In this document: positions 19,394-27,994 of the stretch, in pieces
Position numbering within the stretch: position 1 is the first letter of the stretch
Layout of the letters: each line of letters opens with the position of its first letter
Source of the DNA: [Empedobacter] haloabium
GTDB taxonomy: Bacteria; Pseudomonadota; Gammaproteobacteria; Burkholderiales; Burkholderiaceae_D
Direction: 5' to 3'
NCBI GenBank assembly: GCA_008011715.2
Contig: CP136508.1
Span: 62,001-126,000 of the forward strand
Length of the DNA stretch: 64,000 bases
Notes under the pieces: generated by a model
What the model saw: the letters and a program-made list of their open reading frames with translations, nothing else
Database searches by the model: none
What the model was told of the DNA's origin: nothing
Position numbers and translations under genes: made by a program

Positions 19394-20416
19394 ATGGAAT
19401 TTTTCCGCATTCATAAAGACATCCCGTTCATGCGCCACGCGTTGATCTTCAACGTGGTGTCGGCGCTGACGTTCGTGGCTGCCGTGTTCTTCCTGTTCCA
19501 GAACGGCCTGCACCTGTCGATCGAATTCAAGGGCGGCACCGTGCTGGAAGTGAAGTACCCGCACGCGGCCAACCTGGAAGGCATGCGCGCATCGCTGTCC
19601 GCCGCCGGCTACGAGCACCCCGAGGTGTCGAGCTTCGGCACCGCCAGCGATGTGATGATCCGCCTGCCGATCACGCCGGGCACCAGCTCGGACAAGACGT
19701 CGGCCAATGCGTTCGAAGCGCTGTGCCGTGCCGAGAAGGGCACCACGCGCCACTTCGACACGACCACGCCGCAGGGCGAGCACGTCAGCCGCACCGCCTG
19801 CCTGGACGCGGCCGGCAAGGAACTGGTCTCGCTGCAGCGCGTGGAATTCGTCGGCCCGCAGGTCGGCGAGGAACTGGCGCAGAACGGCCTGAACGCGCTG
19901 GTGATGGTCGTCATCGGCGTGATGATTTACCTGGCGATTCGCTTCGAGTGGAAGTTCGCCGTGGCGGCCATCATCGCCAACCTGCACGACGTCGTCATCA
20001 TCCTGGGCTTCTTCGCCTTCTTCCAGTGGGAATTCTCGCTGACGGTGCTGGCGGCCGTGCTGGCGGTGCTGGGTTACTCGGTCAACGAATCGGTCGTCAT
20101 CTTCGACCGGATCCGCGAGAACTTCCGCAAGCAGCGCAAGATGAGCGTGCACGAGGTGATCGACAACGCGATCACCAGCACGATCAGCCGCACGATCATC
20201 ACGCACGGCTGCACGCAGATGATGGTGCTGTCGATGCTGTTCCTGGGCGGCCCCACCCTGCACTACTTCGCCATCGCGCTGACGATCGGTATCCTGTTCG
20301 GTATCTACTCGTCGGTATTCGTCGCCGCCGCCGTCGCCATGTGGCTGGGCGTCAAGCGCGAAGACCTGATCAAGCCGGTCAAGGAAAAGGACGAGACGGA
20401 CGGCGCGGTCGTCTGA
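19394..20416 (+). CDS. secF: Protein translocase subunit SecF
   Basis: A 340-residue partner of SecD with six membrane helices. Characteristic motifs are IEFKGGTVLEVKY near the N-terminus, VLGYSVNESVVIFDRIREN, and the LFGIYSSVFVAA segment near the end. ATG 19394 has GAGGA upstream. Residues about 110-145 include a Cys-containing periplasmic insert (TTRHFDTTTPQGEHVSRTAC) common in beta-proteobacterial SecF. A strong terminator follows. Confidence 0.95.
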   Translation: MEFFRIHKDIPFMRHALIFNVVSALTFVAAVFFLFQNGLHLSIEFKGGTVLEVKYPHAANLEGMRASLSAAGYEHPEVSSFGTASDVMIRLPITPGTSSDKTSANAFEALCRAEKGTTRHFDTTTPQGEHVSRTACLDAAGKELVSLQRVEFVGPQVGEELAQNGLNALVMVVIGVMIYLAIRFEWKFAVAAIIANLHDVVIILGFFAFFQWEFSLTVLAAVLAVLGYSVNESVVIFDRIRENFRKQRKMSVHEVIDNAITSTISRTIITHGCTQMMVLSMLFLGGPTLHYFAIALTIGILFGIYSSVFVAAAVAMWLGVKREDLIKPVKEKDETDGAVV

Positions 20417-20434
20417 TCGCTCCCGCCCCACGCG

Positions 20435-20461
20435 AATGCCGCCTTCGGGCGGCATTTTTTT
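20435..20461 (+). terminator. Rho-independent terminator after secF
   Basis: A 9-bp stem (AATGCCGCC, loop TTCG, GGCGGCATT) followed by a run of seven T. It ends the yajC-secD-secF operon. Confidence 0.92.
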
Positions 20462-20500
20462 GTTTCCCAAAATCGGGGACTGTCCCCGTTTTTGGGAAAC
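20462..20500. repeat. Short palindromic repeat after the secF terminator
   Basis: An 18-bp inverted repeat with one mismatch and a 3-base loop (CTG). The arms begin GTTTCCCAAAA and meet at CGGGGA-CTG-TCCCCG. It belongs to the GGGG-AC-tGTCCCC family seen elsewhere in the window and abuts the terminator T-run. Confidence 0.75.
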
Positions 20501-20520
20501 TTTTATCGGTCACATTTTTG

Positions 20521-20569
20521 TTGACTTCATTGATAGCCGTTATTACACTTGATTTTGTTAGCGCTAACA
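20521..20569 (+). promoter_or_regulatory. Promoter and LacI-type operator for the cellobionate transporter operon
   Basis: -35 TTGACT (20521-20526), a 17-bp spacer and -10 TACACT (20544-20549) predict transcription start near 20556. A perfect 14-bp palindrome TGTTAGCGCTAACA (20556-20569) lies over the start site, where a LacI-family repressor would block initiation. Nearly the same palindrome (TGATAGCGCTAACA) occupies the equivalent place in front of the gluconokinase gene at 25014-25027, next to the lacI-type gene. Confidence 0.85.
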
Positions 20570-20593
20570 TTGCGCTGTAAGGTCCGATGGGCG

Positions 20594-20668
20594 GACCGGG
20601 GTGTTCACTTGCCCGGTCTGTTTTTTACTGTGCGGACGAGCCTGGGCTCGTCCGTGCAGGTTTTTTTT
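20594..20668 (+). promoter_or_regulatory. Leader with two consecutive terminator-like hairpins
   Basis: Hairpin 1: GACCGGG (20594-20600), an 11-base loop, CCCGGTC (20612-20618), then six T at 20621-20626. Hairpin 2: CGGACGAGCC (20633-20642), a 2-base gap, GGCTCGTCCG (20645-20654), then eight T at 20661-20668. Both lie between the predicted transcription start and the transporter ATG at 20688. This suggests attenuation or an RNA switch, or a short RNA made from this promoter. Confidence 0.55.
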
Positions 20669-20687
20669 CAGGGGCGTGGTCGACCCG

Positions 20688-22049
20688 ATGGCAGAGCAGC
20701 AGGCACTCTCCTGGCGCGAGCGGATCAGCTACGGCGTCGCCGACATGGGCTTCAATTTTTACTGGGCCAACATCGCCACGTTCCTGCTGTTTTTCTATAC
20801 CGACGTGTTCGGCATCAGCGCTGCCGCCGCCGCGTCCATGATGTTCGCCATCAAGCTGGTCAACGCCTTTACCGATCCGATGATCGGCGCGCTGGCCGAC
20901 CGCACCAGCACCCGCTACGGCAAGTTCCGTCCCTACCTGGTGTGGGGCGCGCTGCCGCTGGGCGCTGCCGCCGTGCTGACCTACACGACGCCCGACCTGG
21001 GCCAGGACGGCAAGCTGGCCTGGGCCTATGGCAGCTACCTGCTGATGATGGTGTGCTACACGGCGATCAACATCCCGTACAACGCGCTGTCCGGCGTGAT
21101 GTCGGCCGACCCGCAGGAGCGCTCTACCATCAACGGCCTGCGCTTCATCTGCGCGTTCGGCGGCAGCACGCTGGTGACGGCCGCCACCCCGGCGCTGGTG
21201 CAGTGGCTGGGTGGCGGTAACGACAAGCTGGGCTGGCAGCTGACGATGGCCGCGTGGGCCGTCGCCGCCTCGCTGCTGTTCCTGCTCTCCTTCGCCAACA
21301 CGCGCGAGCGCATCGCGCCGCCGCCGGGCCAGCGTTCGAACGTGCTGCAGGACGTGCGCGACCTGACCCGCAACGGCCCGTGGCTGGTGCTGTTCTTCCT
21401 GGCGCTGATCATCATGGTGACGATTACCCTGCGCACCACGACCGCCGCCTACTACTTCAAGTACTACGTGGGCCGCCCGGACCTGATGGCCAGCTTCGTG
21501 CCGACCTATATGATGGCTGCTGCCGCCGGTGCCGCCGCCACACCCTTGATGACACGCTTCGTCGACAAGAAGACCCTGATGATCGTGCTGATGTCGCTGA
21601 CGGCGCTGCTGTCGGCCGCCTTCTTTGCGGTGCCGCCGGACCAGGTCTGGTTGATGTTCGTGCTGCAAGCGGCGCTGGGCCTGGTGCTGGGGCCGAAGTC
21701 GCCGCTGGCCTTCTCGATGTACGCCGACACGGCCGACTACACGGAATGGCGCACGGGCCGGCGCGCGACGGCGATGACGTTCGCCGCCGCCACGTTCTCG
21801 CAGAAGCTGGGCACCGCGCTGGCGGTGGCGGTGATCGGCGCGCTGTTCACGGCGCTGGGCTACGTGCCGAACGCCGCGCAGTCGACCGGCTCGCAGGCCG
21901 GCATCGTCTGGCTGATGTCGCTGATCCCCGCCGCGTTCGCACTGCTGGCGGTGGCCGTGATGTGCTGCTACCGGCTCGACGGCAAGCGCCTGCAGGCCAT
22001 CCAGGCCGACCTGCTCGCCCGTAAGCATTCATTGTCCCCGCAAGCCTGA
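20688..22049 (+). CDS. GPH-family glycoside:cation symporter (probable cellobionate importer)
   Basis: A 453-residue, twelve-helix sugar symporter of the MelB/GPH family. Visible signatures are the N-terminal [14 protein letters not shown], the loop motif [19 protein letters not shown] and [15 protein letters not shown] 20688 begins [16 protein letters not shown]; the open frame upstream reads through the leader hairpins and is rejected. The GH94 phosphorylase gene starts 11 bp later, so the transported sugar is probably the phosphorylase substrate, inferred here as cellobionate. Confidence 0.88.
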   Translation: MAEQQALSWRERISYGVADMGFNFYWANIATFLLFFYTDVFGISAAAAASMMFAIKLVNAFTDPMIGALADRTSTRYGKFRPYLVWGALPLGAAAVLTYTTPDLGQDGKLAWAYGSYLLMMVCYTAINIPYNALSGVMSADPQERSTINGLRFICAFGGSTLVTAATPALVQWLGGGNDKLGWQLTMAAWAVAASLLFLLSFANTRERIAPPPGQRSNVLQDVRDLTRNGPWLVLFFLALIIMVTITLRTTTAAYYFKYYVGRPDLMASFVPTYMMAAAAGAAATPLMTRFVDKKTLMIVLMSLTALLSAAFFAVPPDQVWLMFVLQAALGLVLGPKSPLAFSMYADTADYTEWRTGRRATAMTFAAATFSQKLGTALAVAVIGALFTALGYVPNAAQSTGSQAGIVWLMSLIPAAFALLAVAVMCCYRLDGKRLQAIQADLLARKHSLSPQA

Positions 22050-22060
22050 CCGGAGAACCC

Positions 22061-24424
22061 ATGTCGTCGCAACTGTTACGCCCCGCCGCTGGCGGCCACC
22101 GCTACGAGCTGCTGTCGCCCACCGCGCTGCCCCGCGCCGCCGGCTTTCTGTGGAATCGCCGCATGATGATGCAGATGACGTGCCGCGGCTATGCCGTCGC
22201 CCAGTTCATGCAGCCGGAGCCGGCCAAGTATGCGCATGCGCCCAACCTGGAGGCGAAGACGTTCATGCAGCCGGAGCAGGGCTATTACGCCCATCACCCG
22301 GGCCGCTTCTTTTATGTGCGCGACGACGACACCGGCGAGCTGTTCTCCGCGCCGCACGAGCCGGTGCGGGCCACGCCCGAGCGCTTCGTGTTCTCGGCCG
22401 GGAAGAGCGACCTGGCCTGGACGGTGGATCACCACGGCATCCGCGTCGAACTGGTCGTCAGCCTGCCGGTCGACGACGTCGTGGAACTGTGGTCGCTGCG
22501 GGTGACGAACCTGTCCGGGCGCGCACGCCGGCTCAGCGTCTACCCGTATTTCCCGATCGGTTACATGTCGTGGATGAACCAATCGGCCGAGTACCGCGCC
22601 GACCTGCAGGGCATCGTCGCCAGCTGCGTCACGCCATATCAGAAGGTGGCGGACTACTTCAAGCAGAAGGATTTCAAGGACAAGACGTACTTCCTGTGCG
22701 AATGCGCGCCGGATGCCTGGGAAGCGGCACAGGAAGCGTTCGAAGGCGAGGGCGGCCTGCAGGCGCCGTCCGCGCTGCAGGCGGACATGCTGGCCGGCGG
22801 CGACGCCCGCTACGAGACGCCCGCGGCCGTTGTGCAATACCGCGTGACGTTGGCCGCCGGCGCCGCCGAGGACTACCGTTTCCTGTTCGGCCCCGCGTTC
22901 GACGATGCCGAGATCGCGGCCATGCGCACGCGCTACCTCAGCGAAGCAGCGTTCGCCCAGGCGCGCGCGGATTATGCGGCGTACGTGGCCGAGGGCGCCG
23001 GCTGCGTCGCCATCGAAACCCCGGACGCGGCGCTGGACAACTTCGTCAATCACTGGCTGCCGCGCCAGGTGTACTACCATGGCGACGTCAACCGCCTGAC
23101 CACGGACCCGCAGACGCGCAACTACCTGCAGGACAACATGGGCATGACCTTCGTGCGGCCCGCCACCGCGCGCGCCGCGTTCCTGCACGCGCTGTCGCAG
23201 CAGGAAGCGACGGGCGCGATGCCGGACGGGATCCTGCTGGTCGAGGGCGCGGAGCTGAAGTACATCAACCAGGTGCCGCACACGGACCACTGCGTCTGGC
23301 TGCCGGTCTGTCTGAAGGCCTACCTGGACGAGACGGCCGACTGGGCCCTGCTGGACGAGCCGGTCGTGGCGGCCGACGGTGCCAGCCTGACGATGGCCCA
23401 GCGCATCAGTCGCGCGATGGACTGGCTGCTGAAGGAACGCGACCTGCGCGGCTTGTCGTTCATCGCCCAGGGCGACTGGTGCGACCCGATGAACATGGTG
23501 GGCTACAAGGGCAAGGGAGTGTCGGGCTGGCTGACGGTGGCGGCCGCGTATGCGCTGAACCTGTGGGCCGACATGTGCGCGCACCGTGGCGACGGCGATG
23601 ACGAGGCGCGCTACCGCGCCGGTGCGCGCGAACTGAACGACGCCGCCAATCACTACCTGTGGGACGGCCGCTGGTTCGCGCGCGGCATCACGGACGATGG
23701 CGTCGTGTTCGGCGTCAAGGACGATGCGGAAGGACGCCTGTGGCTCAACCCGCAGGCCTGGGCCATCCTGTCCGGCGCGGCCAGCGCCACGCAACGCTTG
23801 CCGATGCTGGCCGAGATCGAACAACAGCTCTACACGCCGTACGGCGTGCAGATGTTCGCGCCGCCGTACTCGAAGATGCGCGACGACGTCGGCCGCGTCA
23901 CGCAGAAGCATCCCGGCTCGGCGGAGAACGGCGCCGTCTACAACCACGCCGCCGCGTTCTACATCCACAGCCTGTACACGATCGAGGAGGGCGGGCGCGC
24001 CTACGACCTGCTGCGCCGGATGATACCGGGACCGGACGAAGCGGACTACCTGCGGCGCGGCCAGCTGCCGATCTTCATCCCGAACTACTATCGCGGCGCG
24101 TGGAAGGAATATCCGCGCACGGCCGGCCGTTCCAGCCAGTTGTTCAACACGGGCACGGTGTCGTGGATCTACCGCTGCGTGGTCGAGGGCCTGTGTGGCC
24201 TGGTGGGTGATGAAGCGGGGCTGCGCATCGCGCCGCAGCTGCCGCCCGCCTGGCCGGGGATGCGCGTGGTGCGCCAGTTCCGCGGTGCGACGTTCGACGT
24301 GACGATCCGGCGCGGCGGCGGCGACAAGGTCGAGGTGCGCTGCGATGGCGAGGTGTTGGCGGCGCCGCGCGTGACGGCGATCGAGGCCGGGCGCCGCTAT
24401 CTGCTGGAGGTAAGCGTTCCTTGA
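22061..24424 (+). CDS. GH94 phosphorylase, probably cellobionic acid phosphorylase
   Basis: A 787-residue cytoplasmic enzyme of the glycoside hydrolase family 94 (formerly glycosyltransferase 36). It has an N-terminal beta-sandwich, then an (alpha/alpha)6 barrel with the catalytic-region motif GDWCDPMN (471-478, Asp472 and Asp475) and the NYYRGAW phosphate-side segment. Cellobiose phosphorylases have GDWND here. The Cys variant, the length near 788 and the gluconokinase neighbour fit cellobionic acid phosphorylase, which yields glucose 1-phosphate and gluconate. Family and phosphorolysis are well supported; the substrate is inferred from context and could be another beta-glucoside. Confidence 0.78.
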   Translation: MSSQLLRPAAGGHRYELLSPTALPRAAGFLWNRRMMMQMTCRGYAVAQFMQPEPAKYAHAPNLEAKTFMQPEQGYYAHHPGRFFYVRDDDTGELFSAPHEPVRATPERFVFSAGKSDLAWTVDHHGIRVELVVSLPVDDVVELWSLRVTNLSGRARRLSVYPYFPIGYMSWMNQSAEYRADLQGIVASCVTPYQKVADYFKQKDFKDKTYFLCECAPDAWEAAQEAFEGEGGLQAPSALQADMLAGGDARYETPAAVVQYRVTLAAGAAEDYRFLFGPAFDDAEIAAMRTRYLSEAAFAQARADYAAYVAEGAGCVAIETPDAALDNFVNHWLPRQVYYHGDVNRLTTDPQTRNYLQDNMGMTFVRPATARAAFLHALSQQEATGAMPDGILLVEGAELKYINQVPHTDHCVWLPVCLKAYLDETADWALLDEPVVAADGASLTMAQRISRAMDWLLKERDLRGLSFIAQGDWCDPMNMVGYKGKGVSGWLTVAAAYALNLWADMCAHRGDGDDEARYRAGARELNDAANHYLWDGRWFARGITDDGVVFGVKDDAEGRLWLNPQAWAILSGAASATQRLPMLAEIEQQLYTPYGVQMFAPPYSKMRDDVGRVTQKHPGSAENGAVYNHAAAFYIHSLYTIEEGGRAYDLLRRMIPGPDEADYLRRGQLPIFIPNYYRGAWKEYPRTAGRSSQLFNTGTVSWIYRCVVEGLCGLVGDEAGLRIAPQLPPAWPGMRVVRQFRGATFDVTIRRGGGDKVEVRCDGEVLAAPRVTAIEAGRRYLLEVSVP

Positions 24425-24431
24425 AACCCAC

Positions 24432-24485
24432 GGTGACAGGCACCTATCCTGGGGTCTCCCGACCCCAGGATAGGTGCCTGTCACC
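24432..24485. repeat. Perfect 25-bp inverted repeat between convergent genes
   Basis: Two perfect 25-bp arms separated by TCCC. The left arm starts GGTGACAGGCACC and ends CTGGGGTC. It lies 7 bp after the GH94 stop and 6 bp before the gluconokinase stop, so it probably terminates both transcripts. The GTGACAGGCACC and GGGGTC cores relate it to the window's other palindromic repeats. Confidence 0.8.
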
Positions 24486-24491
24486 AGGGGT

Positions 24492-25004
24492 CTACTCCCG
24501 GGCCAGGATCGCCCGCACCAGCGCCGGCACCTCAGTCCCGATATCGAGCCGCAAGCCTGCTTCGTCGTCCTGCAACGGCTCCAGGGTGGCCAGCTGGCTG
24601 TCCAGCAGCGACAGCGGCATGTAGTGGCCCTGGCGCGCCGCCATGCGCGCGGCGATCAGTTCACGGCTGCCGTCCAGGTGGGCAAAGCGCAGCGCCGGGT
24701 CGCCCGCGCGCAGCAGGTCGCGGTAGCGCCGCTTCAGGGCCGAGCACGACACGACGAGGCCGGTACCGGCCGCCGCCGCCGCGCGGATCTCGGCTTGCAG
24801 GCTGTGCAGCCATTCTTTGCGATCGTCATCGGTCAACGGAATGCCGGCCGCCATTTTGGCGACATTGGCGGCCGGATGGTACTGGTCGCCCTCGACGAAC
24901 CGCACGCCCAGCGCCTGAGCCAGCGCGATGCCGACGGAGCTCTTGCCGCAGCCGCTGACACCCATCACGACCCAGCGTGGTGCGTTCCCGATCCTTTCGT
25001 TCAT
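24492..25004 (-). CDS. gntK: Gluconokinase
   Basis: Phosphorylates D-gluconate to 6-phosphogluconate. The 170 residues match the GntK/IdnK family: P-loop MGVSGCGKSS near the N-terminus, EGDQYHPAANVAKMAAGIPL, SCSALKRRYRDLLR and GHYMPLSLLDSQLATLE. ATG 25004 is preceded by GAGGGCAAG, and the longer upstream frame would run through the operator. In this cluster it would use the gluconate released by the GH94 phosphorylase. Confidence 0.93.
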   Translation of the reverse strand: MNERIGNAPRWVVMGVSGCGKSSVGIALAQALGVRFVEGDQYHPAANVAKMAAGIPLTDDDRKEWLHSLQAEIRAAAAAGTGLVVSCSALKRRYRDLLRAGDPALRFAHLDGSRELIAARMAARQGHYMPLSLLDSQLATLEPLQDDEAGLRLDIGTEVPALVRAILARE

Positions 25005-25013
25005 CTTGCCCTC

Positions 25014-25064
25014 TGATAGCGCTAACATTGGCCTCAGTCTAGCGCAAGCAGTCGCGTTCTTCAA
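25014..25064 (-). promoter_or_regulatory. Gluconokinase promoter and LacI-type operator
   Basis: Minus strand: -35 TTGAAG (25059-25064), a 17-bp spacer, -10 TAGACT (25036-25041), start near 25029. The operator TGATAGCGCTAACA (25014-25027) covers about +2 to +15, then the ATG follows after 9 bp. It differs by one base from the palindrome at 20556-20569. Confidence 0.83.
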
Positions 25065-25071
25065 GCAGTTT

Positions 25072-25178
25072 GGGGTCTGTCCCTTCAGGGACTGACCCCG
25101 AAGTTCGGCGGGCCACGTACGGACGGGCCAACAAAACGCTTGCAAACTTCGGGGTCAGTCCCGCAGGGACAGACCCCC
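25072..25178. repeat. Composite palindromic repeat between gntK and the lacI-type gene
   Basis: Two outer units of about 34 bp (25072-25105 and 25145-25178) are inverted copies of each other. Each is itself a palindrome of the form GGGGTCTGTCCC...GGGAC-GACCCC followed by GAAGTT. A 39-bp spacer separates them. A degenerate copy of the same unit occurs at 53129-53165. Confidence 0.78.
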
Positions 25179-25184
25179 GCCCCG

Positions 25185-26213
25185 TCAAGCGCTCTCGCGC
25201 GCCATCAACGTGAAACCCAGGTCCAGGTGCGTCTGCGCCGGCACCTCGCCGCGAATGGCGGCGCGCAGCATCGTCGCCGCCTCGTAGCCGATGCGGTAGC
25301 GCGGCGTGCCCACCGTCGTCAGCGACGGTTTCATCCAGGCCGAGGCGGGCAGGTCGTTGAAGCCGCAGATCGCGAGGCGCTCCGGCACCGCGATGCCGCG
25401 CCGCTGGCACTGGTAGACCGCGCCGTGGGCCAGGTCGTCGTTGCAGCAGAAGATGGCGTCGCAGTCCGGCACCCTGGCCAGCATGCGGCCCAGCAGTTCG
25501 GCACCCAGCGCGATCGTGGAAGGATCGGGCACCATCAGCTCCAGCTGCGGATCGGCCAGGCCGGCGTCCATCATCGCCTTGCGGTAGCCTTCGCGGCGCT
25601 TCAAGGTCCGCTCGTCCAGTTGGGCACCCATGAAGCCGATGCGGCGGCGGCCCTTGTCGATCAGGTAGCGCGTCATCGTCTCGCCGGCGTCCAGCTGGGA
25701 GAAGCCGACGCACAGCTGGGCCGGATCGTCGGACAGGTCCATCATCGACACCACCGGCACTTTCGAGGTGGCCAGCATCTGCTGCACGCGCGGGCTGTGC
25801 GTCAGGCCGCACAGCAGGATGCCGTCCGGGTTCGACTGCATGTAGATGTTGAGGAGCTTTTCCTCCTCGGCGTCGGAATAGCGGGTATTGCCGATCAGGA
25901 CCTGGTAGTTGTCGGCATCGAGCACGTCCTGGATGCCCTGCAGCACGGCCGTGAACACGGTGTTCGACAGCGACGGCACCAGCACGACGATGACGTTGGA
26001 CTGGGCCGACGCCAGCGCGCGCGCGGCGCGGTTCGGCACGTAGCCCAGTTCCTGCACGGCCTGTTCGACGCGCTGGCGCAGCAGGGACGACACGAGCTCC
26101 GGCTGGTTGATCGCCCGCGACGCGGTCATCGGCGCGACGCCGGCCAGGCGCGCGACGTCGCTCAGCGTGACGCGGCCGCTGGCGCGGCTTTTGGTGGAAG
26201 TGCTTCGGCTCAT
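25185..26213 (-). CDS. LacI-family transcriptional regulator (gluconate/cellobionate module)
   Basis: A 342-residue repressor with an N-terminal helix-turn-helix (VTLSDVARLAGVAPMTASRA) and hinge (GYVPNRAARALAS), then a periplasmic-binding-protein-like effector domain. It resembles GntR-type members of the LacI family. It lies upstream of gntK on the same strand. The palindrome TGWTAGCGCTAACA appears in front of both gntK and the transporter-phosphorylase operon, so those are its likely targets. The effector is inferred to be gluconate, 6-phosphogluconate or cellobionate. Confidence 0.9.
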   Translation of the reverse strand: MSRSTSTKSRASGRVTLSDVARLAGVAPMTASRAINQPELVSSLLRQRVEQAVQELGYVPNRAARALASAQSNVIVVLVPSLSNTVFTAVLQGIQDVLDADNYQVLIGNTRYSDAEEEKLLNIYMQSNPDGILLCGLTHSPRVQQMLATSKVPVVSMMDLSDDPAQLCVGFSQLDAGETMTRYLIDKGRRRIGFMGAQLDERTLKRREGYRKAMMDAGLADPQLELMVPDPSTIALGAELLGRMLARVPDCDAIFCCNDDLAHGAVYQCQRRGIAVPERLAICGFNDLPASAWMKPSLTTVGTPRYRIGYEAATMLRAAIRGEVPAQTHLDLGFTLMARESA

Positions 26214-26384
26214 GGTTGGCTAAGGTTGTCGTTATAGTTATCAGGGCTGGATTTCGCCACGAATCGGTGGGGCTGTCAATTGCTGACTGACGCAATGCCC
26301 GCGGCGCGCACGCGAATACGACGGATTTGACGCTCATGCATGGGCTGTGGGAGCATCCTGGCCGGAATCAACACGGGGCCGCGC

Positions 26385-27173
26385 ATGGAAATCGTCCATA
26401 TCGACAGCTGGGAGCAATTCGTGACCGCCACGTCCGCCTGCGACGGCTGGGCCTTCCGGGGCCTGCCGGACGCCGACTGGCAGCTGTTCAGTTCATTGTC
26501 GCGTTACCTGCACAGCTTCGTGCCGGACCGGGCCAGCTGGCGCCAGCGCGAGGAACGGGCCCTGCGCATCTTCCGGCGCAAGGCGCATATCTACCTGGCC
26601 GATCCGAACGTGCTGGTCGACGACATCCGCTGCCTGGCGCTGATGCAGCACCACGGCGCGCCCACGCGCATGCTGGATTTCACCAAGTCGCCCTTCGTCG
26701 CCGCGTTTTTCGCCCTGAACAATACCAACCGCAGCGCCGCCGTCTTCGCCCTCGACACGCCCACATTGTGGCGCGCGGCGCCGCGCCACGCGCCCGGGCT
26801 GCGTCGCGAAGCGATCGACCCGCGCGTGGCCGGCAATTTCGAGCGCTATTTCGCGCCCAACGACCAGGACATCCTGTGGGTGGGCGAGCCGGAAGCGATG
26901 GACCGGCGCCTGGTGGCGCAATCGGGCACGTTCGTCGTGCCCGGGGTGCTCGACAAGCCGCTCGATGCCATCATCGGCAAGTACGGCGCGGGGCCCGCGC
27001 TGATGCGCAAGTTCGTGCTGCCGCCATCGTTGCGCGCCGACGCGATGCTGGCGCTGTACCGCATGAACATCACCCACGCGACACTGTTCCCCGACCTGGA
27101 CGGGCTGGCCCGCTCGATCGGCTACGAGCTGGAAATCACCTGGCCGGGGCACCGTGCGGGCGGGCCGGGCTGA
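26385..27173 (+). CDS. FRG domain-containing protein
   Basis: A 262-residue soluble protein. The FRG signature is seen near the N-terminus (WAFRGLPDADW), with the second conserved block QHHGAPTRMLDFTKSPFVAAFF about 90 residues in, and the CLALMQ segment before it. The biochemical role of FRG domains is not established; some occur in defence islands. ATG 26385 (MEIVHIDSW) is chosen; an in-frame ATG at 26340 adds 15 residues without a clear ribosome site. It is divergent from the lacI-type gene and is followed after 62 bp by a WYL regulator. No partner toxin or nuclease is visible. Confidence 0.75.
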   Translation: MEIVHIDSWEQFVTATSACDGWAFRGLPDADWQLFSSLSRYLHSFVPDRASWRQREERALRIFRRKAHIYLADPNVLVDDIRCLALMQHHGAPTRMLDFTKSPFVAAFFALNNTNRSAAVFALDTPTLWRAAPRHAPGLRREAIDPRVAGNFERYFAPNDQDILWVGEPEAMDRRLVAQSGTFVVPGVLDKPLDAIIGKYGAGPALMRKFVLPPSLRADAMLALYRMNITHATLFPDLDGLARSIGYELEITWPGHRAGGPG

Positions 27174-27235
27174 CCGCTGTCGCCGCCGCGTCACCGCATG
27201 CTAAGCTGTCGTTCTGACCAGGGAGGACGATACCA

Positions 27236-27928
27236 ATGAGCCGAGCCGGCCGGCTGTTCCAGTTGATGGACGCGCTGCGCGCCAACCGCCGTCCCGTTAC
27301 GGCCGCGGCGCTGGCCGAGCAGCTGGGCGTCTCCGAACGAACGATCTACCGCGACATCCAGTCGCTGGCCGAACTGGGCGCGCCCATCGAGGGCTCGGCC
27401 GGCGTCGGCTACCTGATGAAGACGGGCTTCTTCCTGCCGCCGCTGATGTTCGGCGCCGACGAGCTCGAAGCGCTGGTGCTGGGGGCGCGCTGGGTGCGCC
27501 GGCAGGGCGACCCGGCATTGGCGCGCGCGGCCAGCGCCGCGTTGGCGAAGATCGCCACGGCCTCGCCCAAGGACCTGCGCGACCGCATGGCCGAAACCAG
27601 CCTGTGGGTGCCGATCGGCGTGCCGCAGGCGCCCAGCGACGAATTCGTCCAGCCCGCGCGCGAAGCCATCCGCAACCAGTACAAGCTGCGCATCGAGTAC
27701 AGCGACGAGGCCGGCCAGGCCACCGAGCGCATCGTCTGGCCGTTCGCGCTGGCGTTCTTCGAAGGCCGCCGCCTGCTGGCCGCGTGGTGCGAACTGCGTG
27801 ATGCGCAACGCCACTTCCGCATCGACCGCATCCGCGCCGCCGCCACGCTGGCCGAGCGCTATCCGATCCCGCGCCAACAGCTGATCAGCCGCTGGCGCAG
27901 CGAACACGGCATCCAGGAAGACTCCTGA
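27236..27928 (+). CDS. YafY-type transcriptional regulator (HTH + WYL domains)
   Basis: A 230-residue regulator. The N-terminal HTH_11 domain (RLFQLMDALRANRRPVTAAA, then LGVSERTIYRDIQSLAELGA) is followed by a WYL domain from about residue 135, which binds small ligands. The ribosome site GGGAGGA is clear. The glutathione S-transferase gene begins 66 bp downstream on the same strand and may be its target. WYL regulators may be activators or repressors; which applies cannot be told here. Confidence 0.88.
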   Translation: MSRAGRLFQLMDALRANRRPVTAAALAEQLGVSERTIYRDIQSLAELGAPIEGSAGVGYLMKTGFFLPPLMFGADELEALVLGARWVRRQGDPALARAASAALAKIATASPKDLRDRMAETSLWVPIGVPQAPSDEFVQPAREAIRNQYKLRIEYSDEAGQATERIVWPFALAFFEGRRLLAAWCELRDAQRHFRIDRIRAAATLAERYPIPRQQLISRWRSEHGIQEDS

Positions 27929-27940
27929 CAAAAACTGACA

Positions 27941-27990
27941 GTCGCTCCCGCTACGATAACGCTTCGACAACAAGCAAAACAGGGAGCGAC
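27941..27990 (+). promoter_or_regulatory. 9-bp inverted repeat overlapping the GST ribosome site
   Basis: GTCGCTCCC (27941-27949) and GGGAGCGAC (27982-27990) are perfect complements 32 bases apart. The right arm contains the GGGAG Shine-Dalgarno sequence of the next gene. If the left arm is transcribed, a stem would hide the ribosome site. If not, the arms could be paired binding sites for the upstream WYL regulator. Confidence 0.5.
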
Positions 27991-27994
27991 GACC

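Noticed and set aside
20601..20687. Upstream start for the GPH symporter
   Set aside because: The extension translates the leader hairpins and T-runs into a Cys/Phe-rich string not found in the family.
22076..24484. An 802-codon minus-strand frame opposite the GH94 gene
   Set aside because: Antisense shadow of a clear GH94 enzyme, with composition bias and no recognisable motif.
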